A stretch of DNA of 64,000 nucleotides from Glandiceps talaboti. Lineage: Eukaryota > Hemichordata > Enteropneusta > Spengelidae. The stretch is taken from positions 17,660,771 to 17,724,770 of the forward strand of contig NC_135558.1 in NCBI RefSeq assembly GCF_964340395.1, written 5' to 3'. Below the pieces are notes generated by a model. That model was not told where the DNA came from, did no database searches, and saw only the letters and a list, made by a program, of their open reading frames with translations. Below, one piece after another: positions 1-18,069 of this stretch. Position 1 is the stretch's first letter, and every line of letters starts with the position of its first letter. The translations under genes were made by a program, and so were the position numbers.

Positions 1-44
1 CCAACTTTACATTCACATTTCTGAATTTTTTTTCAACAGAAAAT

Positions 45-4664
<4,620 letters not shown>

Positions 4665-4799
4665 CCTGGTGACGTCAGTATGCGGGGAAACAGAAGAAGA
4701 ACACATACAGTGTTATGATATCAAGTGACGTCATTCGACACACAAAAGCTTATGGAGATAGTGACCCCCTCCCCTGCTACTGCAATGCCATCGTCGTCA

Positions 4800-4805
4800 A
4801 ATAAA
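4800..4805 (+). terminator. PolyA signal, copy 1
   Basis: AATAAA 135 bp after the stop, conserved at 16397-16402 in copy 2 and altered to AATAGA at 28310-28315 in copy 3. Confidence 0.55.
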
Positions 4806-6201
4806 GGTACCCTTTTACGGCAATAGTCGAACGATTGATTGCGGAATTTGTATATCTGGCTCGCGAGAACACTGCAGTGCACGACCTGTCAAATATTGAT
4901 CATTATTTCGCCTTCTAGTGGTGGTTATGAAGCTTTCTTTACATACACAGGTAGTGATTCCATAAGTCATAGAATAGTGTAATTAATTGCAGTTCAAACG
5001 GGGTTACCTTGGCATTTCTCTCATATGGGACTTGCCATTTATTTACAAACTCAGATAACTTCATATCAAAATAAACAGTTATGGATGTGCCATGCACATT
5101 GGGGATGTAGAAATAGACACGTTTCCATGTTGATTATCAGTTGAAAAGTAATCAATTGAAGCCATTAAAATAATCAAGACTTTGTACATGTGTAATTGGT
5201 TCTGAAAATGTCGGTTTCTACTGCTCAGTAAACGATTTGCAATGCCTTCACTTTTCAATATGATGAGATCAAAGGATCCTGCTGTATATGTGTGAGTGGT
5301 GTTTTTGTTATTGTTAGTCTAGGGATAGGTATCTATCTTGGTGCTAAACAAATTTGAAATCTAAAAGCAATATTAAAAATAAATATAAGTTCATAGATAA
5401 GGCTAGTACTATTAATGAAGCGAAACTCGGATGTACTAACGTTTAAGCAAATCTCGTTCACGTCATTAGCTCCAGTTGTCGAACAATACAACCCATAACA
5501 CCAAAGTAAAGCCTTTTCCGAATGTACCACAATCATTTATAGCATCCATATCAAGTGTAAAAATATACTGTTTGATTTGCTAATTGAACACATTACAAAG
5601 GCCACATGATAGGCTTGTAAATAAACCAACTGAAACAGTATACTTTCACACTTGACAGCAATGTTATAATCGATTGTAGCATATAGAGAAAGTGATTTAC
5701 TTCAGAGTTACTCGTTGTAATTGGGCCCTACTAAAGTTTGAGTGCCGTTCGCATTTTTAAATTGTGGTGACGGGTAGAAATAACTCTCACTGTTCCTGGT
5801 TAATGTTTTGCAAATTCTGTAAACTCAAGGTTATTAGTATTACTTACTTAACGACCAAACTCACTGAAGACAACTCCGTGTACCGTCGATGTTAAATTTA
5901 CATTTATACACAAGAATGTTGTGAGAGAAGAACCAAAGACTGCTTCGCCAAAGGAAAAGAAAAGAAAAGAAAAGAAATGCCTGGACTCGTGGACCAATTT
6001 AACTGCAGTGTACAGAGAGGACCGAGAAACAACATACTATTTAGATATTAAACATGAATAGACATATGATGCATTCATGTTCAAAGCAATTTTGTTTTCA
6101 AATATATTTTGTATGTTGTCAGAAAATAAAGCACTGTAAATAGGCGTTTAACTGTCTAGCGCCCTCTATGCTCGCATGTTGTATAATATGTATTCATGCT
6201 G

Positions 6202-6302
<101 letters not shown>

Positions 6303-7769
6303 GCATAATCACAAATCGCATTCTGTAAATTTTATGTTATTTATTTATTTATTTATAATTTATTTTGTTTGCAGATATAGCAGTCATATTGATAATTCAT
6401 AGTTACTATATAACAATAACAATTTTACATTACATTGAATCCGACCAACTATAGCAAGACTTATAACGAAATACTACAACTTATGGTAGTTACTAACAGT
6501 CCTCATATACAGAAATAAAGATGATACGATATGTATACTGCACGGTAAACAATTTCAAATACAATAACGTTTGTATGTGTCTTTATTTCAATGATATTCA
6601 AATTTAAACGAGTTTACCTTTTGTTGACCAACTGTATATTATTTTTTTGTTTCTATTCTAAATTGAAGATGTAATATTTCTCTGTCTTTCGTTCCTTTTT
6701 TCTGTCTTAATCTTTATGTTTCTCATTTTCTCACCTACCCTGCTTGCCTCTGTCTGTCTGACTCAGGCTATGTCTGTCTGTCCCCCCGTCTCTGTCTACC
6801 TATAGGGTTGACGCATGTTTAATCTCTCCGTCTCTGTCTCTGTCTGTCTGGCTGTCCCCCCATTCCTGTCTCTGTCTCTGTCTCTGTCTGCCTGTCTCTC
6901 TCATCGTTGATGGCGCACTTTTAGTCGTTTCCCACCCGGAGTTAATCATAGCGCCCACAACGACAGAGCCGATGAACCCTTGTACAATGGGCCATGGAAA
7001 ATTATCAACCAAACAATAGCCAATTAAAAAGGTTGGTTAATGCAAGTATACTTTGGGAATATCTATAACACTTGTATACATATTTATAATATGAATATAA
7101 TGTTGATAAAGATCATTTATGTTGTAAGTATTCTGTGTTGGTCTTAAAAAACCTGCAGTTTGATATCAGAAATTTATTGAAATTTAATCAGTTTTGCAGT
7201 ACCCATAAGAAAAATGTACAGCTAATTTCAAAAATACCGTAACAGATTTCTTTCCTGTATATTCATGACACCAAATAAAGGCCAACATTAAGAGATAGAA
7301 AACTAGATTTAAACTGAATGCCTACCATAACGATAGTCTTGCAATTTCATGATTGATACAAGAAATTTAGCTCTATCTGTGATTTATCAAGTCCCAGTGA
7401 ATGTTGTTCAAATGCCCTCTTCCTATTCTCAGCACAGGAAAGCTTGCCATCTTCGATTTCACTCGACTTTCGTGATCCTACATACACGGGATATGTACAC
7501 CCGTTTCCACGGCAAATAATAAAGGAAATTCAAACCCTCATAACATTGCTATTAGTACGCATCAGAATTTAAAGTTTACATACTTCATGGTAAGCATCGT
7601 AACAGTTTAACAACTTATTAATACAGTGAAGTGATAAGCATTCTCGCAAACCAGAGCTGTTATTTCTTCCGCTACACTTCGAAATAAAAGTGGGACGGCT
7701 CGTTTCAGAACGGTGTCGTAAAACAGACCGTGGTTTGCGACGATGATTGGTACGTTATTATTGTCCCAC

Positions 7770-7912
7770 TTCATCCCTGGGTAAAGTGTATATATACATC
7801 TTGTTTCCACCGAGATTGACAGATGCACCATCTGCTCCAAATCCTATACGGTCCTGCTTCCAACTTCCACCGACTTTGTCACATAAAGTTTTTGTCGCAC
7901 TAACACCACCAT
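7770..7912 (-). pseudogene. Possible decayed hAT-like transposase fragment
   Basis: One minus frame reads DRIGFGADGASVNLGGNK, which resembles the GxGxDGASVMxG segment of domesticated or active hAT-like proteins of the ZNF862/C17orf113 type. That frame stops at 7770 or thereabouts and no other domain parts are recognisable. The duplicate in unit 2 has an extra in-frame TAA. Based on one short motif only. Confidence 0.35.
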
Positions 7913-9370
7913 CGGCATGTGCGTGTTGAACTTCGAATTCCTTCTATCTGCCCCACTAAATTCACCACGAGTTTACAAGTCGGTTTGTAAAGCTTACTCA
8001 TCGCAATGTAGACTATTTCACACTCCTGCATAGCTCTATATCAGGGTCATAAAAATGAAAAAAAAAACCTGATAAAAAACTTATGATGATAATTAAATGT
8101 GTGATAATAAATATTAAAAGGTAACCCACAATGTTCGTTAGACCATGAAGATAAATTATATATTACTGTACAAGATCCATTGCTAGGCTAGCTAGGCATA
8201 CTAGTGATATACGTTACAGGTGCGGGATACATGTCTGGTAGAGCATCGGGTAGCACTATCATGTACACGTGAATGTGAGGGTATTTGCATGATAAAAAAG
8301 CCATGACTATACATAGCTATGGACGGTAAAAGCCGACGCTCTATTGCACCCATTTCTCCATTCACTGCTGTCTGTACACTACCTTCGAATATACCACACA
8401 ATCAACAGACTTGGAAGTCATTGTACCCTACAAAACCGAGAGTTCAATGATCATTGGAAAGTCAAGGTAATAATCTAGCAATTTTTCGTGATTTTACGTG
8501 TTCAATATAATTATGTTAATTATTATTATTTCACATCAGACAGTTCACGAATTTCTGAGCCCATCAACGTCACTCGAGTGTTTCTATATCTGTATATGTA
8601 TGGGTTCATGGTCTTAATTTTATGCAATTTTCACTTGCAAGGTTAAAGTTTCGGTACTTACTGTAGTTCAAGAGCCCTAAATGTGGGGGCAGTGCATACC
8701 AAATCGGTACATGAAAAGTCCAATTTAACCACCTTTACTCAACTTTTACCCAACCTGTGACCCACCTAAGCTCGCCCAGTCGACATTAGCGACTCAAGTC
8801 TCTCAGCATAGTGTCAATTTTAGGACTAAGTGGACACAATTTATGATGCACCACCTGACCACAAATCTCCTTCTAAACACCATGTTACCGCGTACATTGA
8901 AACTACTATACCTTACTGAACATAAAGTGAAGGCTGTTGTAATTTGACTTTTGTCGGCCAAGTTTCACAGTACGGTGTAGCTATCCAACACCTTGTGCCT
9001 CCACGCTAACCTTTCTGATTTCAAAATAGAAACATAATATTTATGAAGTACGTGGTACATTTAGCACGGAACTAATAATCACAATAATCTATTTATGGAT
9101 TAAGGTCCCAGATATGTTCCCTAAAGTGTTGTAAGTTGTAAACGTTTGTGTATTGTGTTTTCAACACTTCTAAACTTACTTGAAGTTACTTAAATTAGTA
9201 CTGGTCTGACTTTCCATTTCAATAGATTTGTTGACCAGTATGCCCTGGAAGAAATCTTTGCTTGACCCCCATGATGTTATAAAAGTATTCAAGGACATCC
9301 AATTCCTGTACCACATTTGGTAAACAAACATATAACCTTGACCCAAGATTAGCACATGCTATGCGATCTA

Positions 9371-9497
<127 letters not shown>

Positions 9498-11029
9498 GCA
9501 AATCCCTAAGGTTCTAAAATTCACATCTATATCTTACCCCTGCATATATATGTCATCATTCTATAACCCATCATTCGTCTGATGTTAGAACAAACAACAC
9601 AATTTATAGAACAACTCAAAGATAAAACTATAAATGCAATGTGTAATAAAGTTTTGATTTACGTTTTACGTTTCCAACTTGTAAATAAGTGATATGAAGT
9701 TGTCTTGGTTTTGTGTGAAATTCACGGTTTTCGGAATTCATTTCATTGTGAAAGGTCACATGGACATGCACTGTTGTTATTCGATTGGTTGTACCATAGA
9801 CGTCATTGCGCTCCTGGTACGTGGCATGTGTCGCCACTGTACGCAATAATGTAGACCCTACTAGCAAACCTTGACATTTCGTCACTACCACTTATTTTGC
9901 TTGAAAACAAAAACCCAGGTGTGACTTGGACTAAAATGCGTTTGTGTACATGAACACAATGTACAAGTCTGATGATTAGTAAAAACAATAGCCTTAGAGA
10001 TCTAGTTGAGATATAAAATCACAAAATTTTCTAGTGGCAAAAATAACAAAGTTGCAGCAAACTTATTCAATAGACGGGTGGTGACTCATTTGTTATAAAG
10101 TTACCATGAACATATGGAAAATCGACATTGCTATGTGAAAAATACTTGGGTTTGTTTAGTGAATTCTTATTCTTATCACGATGGTGTTGCGAGAAGAATT
10201 GTGGAGCAATATTGACCCACCTTTTACCGATCCAGTTAGAACTTAACATGTCTACAATACACCTGTTGCGTAGTCACTGTACATTGAAACCTTACAAACA
10301 GTAATTGGGATTTCATCTGTAGCTAGCATAAAGTCCCATAACCAAGAAACGCTCAATGGCGATATCTATCAAACCATAACATTACTCATGGTTCCGAGCA
10401 GTGGAAATTAACGAAGTTGGCCGCAAATACACACATTTTTACATCCTCCGTTCGTGTTTGATAAGTATGTTATTCTCATGTTAGTATATTCTGAGCTAAT
10501 AAATGCGGTGCGAATTTAAATGTGCGACCGCATTTACCGTCACGAGTCTGAATATTGAGAACACCGGCCGCCAATTGAATCAAATCTTTCACGGTATATA
10601 TAATCGCCAAGTCGAGCGTAAATGAATTAAAGTAACTATTCACTCCGAACAGTGACTGGCATGTGCAGTAAAAGACATTCACTGATTTTGTTAATAGAAT
10701 GAATCTAATAACCCTTGTCCGTCATTTAAAGATCTCATAAGTATGCTTGCAGTATACGGTGATGACCACGAACGTTGATTCTGTATGTTTACCTACTTAC
10801 TAAACAGAGTCTTAGCTGAGTGAGAACCGGACAACAGATCCGTAGACGAGTAATTCGCCGACATCGCTTTCATATGTTAAACACGTGAGAAACCAGCGAA
10901 TGTCTCGTTTTGTCCCTTTGCAAAAGTACAGTTTTCTGAAATAAAATCGCGAAAACATCGATCGGTGTAAACAGTTATAATTGTTATTCCAATAAAACCT
11001 AACATTCCTGGGTGATGTACACCTCGGTA

Positions 11030-11362
11030 CAATGTATTAGCAAAGCCGGTGTTTTCGCGCGAGTTTGGAACCAATGGCTGTGTAAAAACTGTACTTTCGA
11101 CTTCTCTACAATGCGTATACACCGGGATGAAAGTTTGTCTTCTCCCGGAGCAACAGAAGTAAGTATCGTTTGCATTTAGCAGTTTACATTTTTAGCTACT
11201 TTATGTCGCCAACAGAACAAGATAATGTTGTAACGGTTTAGGTTTACATACACGGGCTCATCCAACAGGAAAAACATAACGGAGCGAATCTGGGCCAAGT
11301 AGATTGAAGTGACTTCAAACTTAACATTCATATTTCTGAATTTGTTTTATTTTTTTCAACAG
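11030..11362 (+). promoter_or_regulatory. Copy 2 untranslated leader exon end and leader intron
   Basis: A conserved block ends in the donor GTAAGTATC at 11159. It is followed by a 204-bp intron with acceptor TTTTTTCAACAG ending at 11362, six bases before the ATG. The same block with the same intron length precedes copy 3, and a decayed version precedes copy 4. The transcription start is not determined. A CCAAT pentamer at 11071-11075 is present here but lacks one C in copy 3. Confidence 0.6.
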
Positions 11363-11367
11363 AAAAG

Positions 11368-13113
11368 ATGTCACGCATTGATAGTAAGGACCTCGACAGT
11401 GTGAGTATCCTACAGGGCCCAAAGGTACCATCACCCTATGGTCTTCCTGCAACCACCATCCATCAGGTTTTGGAACACCTGGTAAAGCACGATGGATCTA
11501 CCAGTGAGAAGACAGCTTTAATATATGTTGGAAAGAAGACCACATACGGTGAATTAAATAGACAGGCAAGTGCTTTGGCTCGTGTCATTAAAGATCGACT
11601 GAAGATATCCAACCAGGGTGACCTTGGACCGGTGTGTATTGGTTTACACCTTGACCCCAGTGATACCGTCATAAAACTGGTATTTGCAGTGCTTAAACTC
11701 GGTGCTACTTATCTACCACTTGACCCGGCTTATCCTTTGAAACGTCTCCAATATACCATATCAAACTCTACTCCATGTTGTGTGATCACTGCTAATAAAG
11801 AGAGTCAATTGGTGGAGATGGTATCCGACCTGCCAGAAGCAGACAGACCAACCGTTTTAACAGTAGATGATTTGCTGACAAACATGGAAGCCTTTCCTGA
11901 CAATGATCTTGAGGAATCAGAGCAAATAATCAATGGTCGTGTTGACTCCAGCACTCTTGCCTGTATCCTGTATACATCTGGATCAACTGGTCTCCCCAAG
12001 GGTGTGCGACTACCTCACCGATCCATTGTCCATCGATCTAGTGCACTGTGGAGTTCCTTTCCAATCACTGATGCCGATGTTTCCTGTTGGCAGTCATCTC
12101 TAGGTTTTGTGGATTCGGTGACAGAAATCTTCGGCTTTCTTTTACGTGGACTAACGGTTGTCATCGTATCAGCCGACAAAGCTATCAACCCCGAGAAAAT
12201 GATCGCAATTCTCGATGAAAATAAGGTAACATGGATGTTACTTGTACCAACACTCTTGCACACCATCTTAACAGTTTTGAAGAAACGGTCGGATGAGGAA
12301 CGACAAAACTCCCTACAGTCTGTTCAAACATTCGCCTGCTCCGGAGAAGAACTCAGTCCTCGACTTGCTAAAGATTTCTTTGCCCTCTTGCCGAATGCGA
12401 AACTTGCTAATTTCTGGGGTATGACAGAACTTGGTGGTGACGTTACATATTTCGTTCTAGAAAATGACCAAGTGGGGAAGAAGAAAGACGTCAGTATTGG
12501 TGAACCAACACAGAACACCAACATATATCTACTAGATGACAACATGATGCCAGTACCAATTGGTGAAACAGGAACCTGTTATGTGAGTGGACCAAACATT
12601 TCTGATGGTTACTTGGTAGCTGCTGGAAAGTCTGGAAACACATCGAAGGCAACTGATCAAAACGAACGTTTCACATCGAACCCTTTTGATTTGAACGATG
12701 AACATAATATGTTGTGTAACACGGGAGATTACATGAGATTGGTGCGTGACAAGACAACTAATAAACTACAGTTGGAATTTGACGGACGACGTGACACTTT
12801 AGTCAAATATCACGGATTCAGAATTGACTTGAATGAAATAGAAAGTGCTATGAGTAACATCCCTTATGTTGAACGCGTGGTGGTGCTGTTTCACCAAAAA
12901 CGGCGAGATGATGACCAGACATTGGTTGCATACTATAAAACACTGGATGATGTACCTGACTGTACATCGGGCTCTGTTATCAAGTATTTGGGTTCTGTGC
13001 TCCCTGACTACATGATACCCAAAGTTGTTTGTGTGGATGAGTTCCCGACATTACCCAATGGTAAGTAACCTGTAACTTGGGACCGTGTGGTTGTTAGTTT
13101 AGTACACTGTCTA

Positions 13114-13153
<40 letters not shown>

Positions 13154-13570
13154 CTTCCTTGTTTTGTACATTGATTGGTCAGAGTTGGTTCAAGGAAGGA
13201 GTAGTTTCCTTTCCAGCAATGGCATGTGAATCATACACATCGATATGGATATTGTGTGATGATAGATTGTTGTCGGTATGACTAGCTGATATCTTAGGGG
13301 TGTTTTTTGTTCCTTTATCAATCACGTAATGCGTATAGAAATGGCAACTTGTGCAATGTTGTTTATATTCATGTAGCTCAGTTTATTTCGTATGTCTGTC
13401 TTTCTATATGTTTGTTGGTAGGTGTGTGTGTGTGTGTGTGTTTGTTTGTTTTTTATTTGTTTGTTTGTTTGTTTGTTTGTTGATTGGTTGGTTGGTTGGT
13501 TGGTTGGATGGATGGATGAATGGGTGGATGATCGGTTGATTGATGAATTTGATAGATAGATATATAGATT

Positions 13571-13604
<34 letters not shown>

Positions 13605-13609
13605 AAGAT

Positions 13610-13681
<72 letters not shown>

Positions 13682-16261
13682 GGTAAGAAAAGGAAGTGTA
13701 TATATTGATGGCTAACTGAATGAATCGGTTGAATAATGGTGATGAAAAATGATTGCATACATGATGAGGAAAGAGTATCGGGATCGATTGTTATCAAAGT
13801 TGTTTGTTTGTTTGTTTGTTTGTTTGTTTGTTTGTTTGTTTGTGTGTGTGTGTGTGTCATTTATCATGTGATTGATATGCCAGTCTTAAAGGTGAATTGA
13901 TGTAAACTATCACATACGGAAGTAAATCATTTTCACAATATTATTGCAAATATGTTCTGGCTTTCCAAATAATAATAGTTTGCAATATACTTGCTTCGTA
14001 CCTAGGAAAGACCAACAATGATGCCCTCTATGATATCTTCAAGCAAAGTATAAGCACCACGAGTCTAAACGGAAGTTATGCTACGTCATCAGAAGAGAGT
14101 TCGCCACATGCGTGTGTTATCAGAGATGCCGTGGGTCGTACACTTGATGTACCATTTAAAGACATTTCATTGATGCACAACTTCTTTCAAATTGGCGGGA
14201 ACTCAAGTAAGTTTATATCTGTTAGAGGGGAACACATTTTCGTATTGTAATCCAAATGGAATCGTGGTCAATATGAGGTCAAAGGTGACTGCCAGGTTAC
14301 ATTTCAGGTTATGTATGTATGTATGTATGTATGTATGTATGTGTGTGTGTATGTATGTATGTATGTATGTATGTATGTATGTATGTATGTATGTATGTAT
14401 GTATGTATGTATGTGTATGTATGTATGTATGGATGTATGGATGTATGTATGTATGTATGTATGTATGTATGTGTGTGTGTATGTATGTATGTATGTATGT
14501 ATGTATGTATGTGTGTGTGTATGTATGTATGTATGTATGTATGTATGTATGTATGTATGTATTTATGTATGTATGTATGTATGTGTGTATGTATGTATGT
14601 GTGTATGTATGTATGTATGTATGTATGTATGTATGTATGTATGTATGTATGTATGTATGTGTTGCGTCAAGGCTTTCTTTAATAAATTTTAAAAGAAAGT
14701 TTTGACTGTCGTGTTGTGCCCTATTCCATTTAACAAACGAAGCAACTCATACAAATACTCTGTTAAAATTATTAGATACAATTTCAAAGTAACTTCGTTT
14801 CCTACAGAGGTGTTTCCCCCCTTTAAAAATAACATTTTCATATTTTCTTTAAAATACGATGGTTTTGACAGACAAACAACAGGTGACATATAAACCATTT
14901 TCATTTGGGACACATGTTATTACATTTTCCTTTCTTCTTGCAGTGAATGCCATTGAAGTTATCATGAGAATCAGAGAGAATGGCCTTGAACTTGATATCG
15001 AAGACTTCTTCTCCTCCAAGACGCTTGGAGACCTATTGAAATTCACGGTAACCGAATCCAAACAAGCGAAGAAGCCGTTCATTGTCGACGAAGACTTCAG
15101 TATTCCAGGATACCAAATCGTGCTCGTGAACGAGGCCACGGATGAAGAATTCGAGATTGGTTGCCTGATCGGTGCAGAAGGCTTCGCGTGTAGTGAACCA
15201 GCAACGAGGGCTTTGGAAATACCTCTGGAAGTAAAAATAGAAGCGTTCTTTTCTGGTATAAAGTCACTGGCCAAAGAAAACGCAGATATCTCGTTTTTCG
15301 TTCGACGGCAAAGTGATAACAAAATAGTCGCCGTGTGTGTGAATCGAGATATGTATGATTATGTGAATCATGATCTTGATGCCATCAAAGATTTCCAGAT
15401 GAGAGTGCTTTTCACCAAATGGAGTGAGATCGACCGTTTGCTGATCGAGACACTGGATGTCAGAGAACCAAAACAATGGTGTTTTATGAATCTAACAGCT
15501 GTTGACGAGGAAGAAGAGGTATCGATGAAGGCCAGTTTACAGAAATTACTGGAAATAGGTAAGGTTTTTTTTTCTAAACCAAAGATTGTATTATGTTGTC
15601 GTTGGTGGCGCTCAAATTCCTGCTTCACTCATATGAGCGCCACCAGTGACTGATTTGTGAGAGTCTCGTCCATCTAGCATTCCCATTATCATTATGCTGA
15701 AAATCACAAACAGAATTACTATCATTGATGAATTCTCAAATTTTAATAAATGTATAATTGTTTAGTGAAGAATGTAAACACATACATAGGAATATTACAT
15801 CAGCATTTGTTTACCTTGTGTGATATTTTGATCGAAGCCTTTAGCGTGTTTCAGAAACTTGTAATAGTTGAGTTTTGAGGAGAACATTATGTTCGCTTTG
15901 TCATGAACATTTCAATAACGGTATTCATACTAAAAATCAAATTTCAGAAACTGTAAGGAAGGCAGATATAGAGAAGTATGATTTTGTTTATCAAAAAAAA
16001 TGCGACACAAAACAGCGCCCCATCAGTGATGTCGTTCGTTTTATTTTTTCAGAGAAAATCAAAGTGGCTCGTTGCTATGGTTTCAGGGGATGCTGTGGAT
16101 CCTATTCAAATCCTGTGAGTATTGCAATGGCAAGAGAAGTTGGTCACGTGGAAGAAGCCTCATCCGGGTACATACGTGACTATGAATACGACGGCAAGAA
16201 GTACTTTGCTAAAATTCAGCCACCTGACACCAAAATACGAGTAATGGCAAGGTATCTCTAG
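11368..16261 (+). CDS. ebony-like: Ebony-like NRPS, copy 2 (A-PCP-GNAT)
   Basis: Intact 905-residue gene. Exons: 11368-13060, 14006-14206, 14944-15558, 16053-16261; introns 945, 737 and 494 bp. The A-domain pocket differs from copy 1: FACSGEEL replaces FACAGEEL and NFWGMTELGGD replaces NIWGMTETGGD. FVDSVTE, the hinge and LPNGK are kept. The carrier serine is Ser631 in IGGNS, at the end of exon 2; the next codon spans the intron (A|TG). Exon 3 (205 codons) finishes the carrier fold and starts the GNAT domain; exon 4 encodes the last 69 residues, ending in RVMARYL. A leader intron (11159-11362, GTAAGT donor, CAACAG acceptor) sits just before the ATG, so the first exon is untranslated. AATAAA lies at 16397-16402. 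Introns 1 and 2 carry large GATA, GTTT and ATGT microsatellites. It sits in the middle of the direct tandem array, so its long flanks are duplicated too. Confidence 0.92.
13111..13152. repeat. (CTGT)n, intron 1 of copy 2
   Basis: Short CTGT tract absent from copy 1 and shorter in copy 3 (24896-24916). Confidence 0.9.
13420..13681. repeat. GT / GTTT / GGTT / GATA compound microsatellite, intron 1 of copy 2
   Basis: Successive tracts of TG, GTTT, GGTT and GATA. A second GTTT tract is at 13797-13856. Confidence 0.95.
14311..14661. repeat. (ATGT)n microsatellite, intron 2 of copy 2
   Basis: About 350 bp of ATGT with a few GTGT and ATGG variants. Confidence 0.95.
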
Positions 16262-16396
16262 CCTTGTGACGTCAGTATGCGGGGAAACAGAAGAAGAACA
16301 CATACAGTGTTATGATATCAAGTGACGTCATTCGACACACAAAAGCTTATGGAGATAGTGACCCCCTCCCCTGCTACTGCAATGCCATCGTCGTCA

Positions 16397-16402
16397 AATA
16401 AA
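16397..16402 (+). terminator. PolyA signal, copy 2
   Basis: AATAAA 135 bp after the stop, in the same context as copy 1. Confidence 0.55.
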
Positions 16403-17862
16403 GGTACCCTTTTACGGCAATAGTCGAAAGATTGATTGTGGAATTTGTATATCTGGCTCGCGAGAACACTGCAGTGCACGACCTGTCAAATATTGATCAT
16501 TATTTCGCCTTCTAGTGGTGGTTATGAAGCTTTCTTTACATATACAGGTAGTGATTCCATAAGTCATAGAATAGTGTAATTAATTGCAGTTCAAACGGGG
16601 TTACCTTGGCATTTCTCTCATATGGGACTTGCCATTTATTTACAAACTCAGATAACTTCATATCAAAATAAACAGTTATGGATGTGCCATGCACATTGGG
16701 GATGTAGAAATAGACACGTTTCCATGTTGATTATCAGTTGAAAAGTAATCAATTGAAGCCATTAAAATAATCAAGACTTTGTACATGTGTAATTGGTTCT
16801 GAAAATGTCGGTTTCTACTGCTCAGTAAACGATTTGCAATGCCTTCACTTTTCAATATGATGAGATCAAAGGATCCTGCTGTATATGTGTGAGTGGTGTT
16901 TTTGTTATTGTTAGTCTAGGGATAGGTATCTATCTTGGTGCTAAACAAATCATGCCCCAAGATCTAGAGAGAACACTAAACCAACACCGTTTGGTCTGTA
17001 TATCTTATTATTGAAATCTAAAAGCAATATTAAAAATAAATATAAGTCCATAGATAAGGCTAGTACTATTAATGAAGCGAAACTCGGATGTACTAACGTT
17101 TAAGCAAATCTCGTTCACGTCATTAGCTCCAGTTGTCGAACAATACAACCCATAACACCAAAGTAAAGCCTTTTCCGAATGTACCACAATCATTTATAGC
17201 ATCCATATCAAGTGTAAAAATATACTGTTTGATTTGCTAATTGAACACATTACAAAGGCCACATGATAGGCTTGTAAATAAACCAACTGAAACAGTATAC
17301 TTTCACACTTGACAGCAATGTTATAATCGATTGTAGCATATAGAGAAAGTGATTTACTTCAGAGTTACTCGTTGTAATTGGGCCCTACTAGAGTTTGAGT
17401 GCCGTTCGCATTTTTAAATTGTGGTGACGGGTAGTAATAACTCTCACTGTTCCTGGTTAATGTTTTGCAAATTCTGTAAACTCAAGGTTATTAGTATTAC
17501 TTACTTAACGACCAAACTCACTGAAGACAACTCCGTGTACCGTCGATGTTAAATTTACATTTATACACAAGAATGTTGTGAGAGAAGAACCAAAGACTGC
17601 TTCGCCAAAGGAAAAGAAAAGAAAAGAAAAGAAATGCCTGGACTCGTGGACCAATTTAACTGCAGTGTACAGAGAGGACCGAGAAACAACATACTATTTA
17701 GATATTAAACATGAATAGACATATGATGCATTCATTTTCAAAGCAATTTTGTTTTCAAATATATTTTGTATGTTGTCAGAAAATAAAGTACTGTAAATAG
17801 GCGTTTAACTGTCTAGCGCCCTCTGTGCTCGCATGTTGTATAATATGTATTCATGCTGTATA

Positions 17863-17864
17863 TG

Positions 17865-17947
<83 letters not shown>

Positions 17948-17988
17948 AAGGTGATCGAGCACTCTACTTGGCGAAAGAAGAATGAAAT

Positions 17989-18067
<79 letters not shown>
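17863..18067. repeat. Split (TA)n microsatellite
   Basis: Two TA arrays flank a short unique segment beginning CCAAGGTGATCGAGC. Units 1 and 3 have a single array. Confidence 0.95.

Positions 18068-18069
<2 letters not shown>

Noticed and set aside
7607-7840. 77-codon minus-strand frame conserved in units 1 and 2
   Set aside because: Conservation simply reflects the recent duplication; the whole spacer is equally conserved. No start context, domain or splice support.
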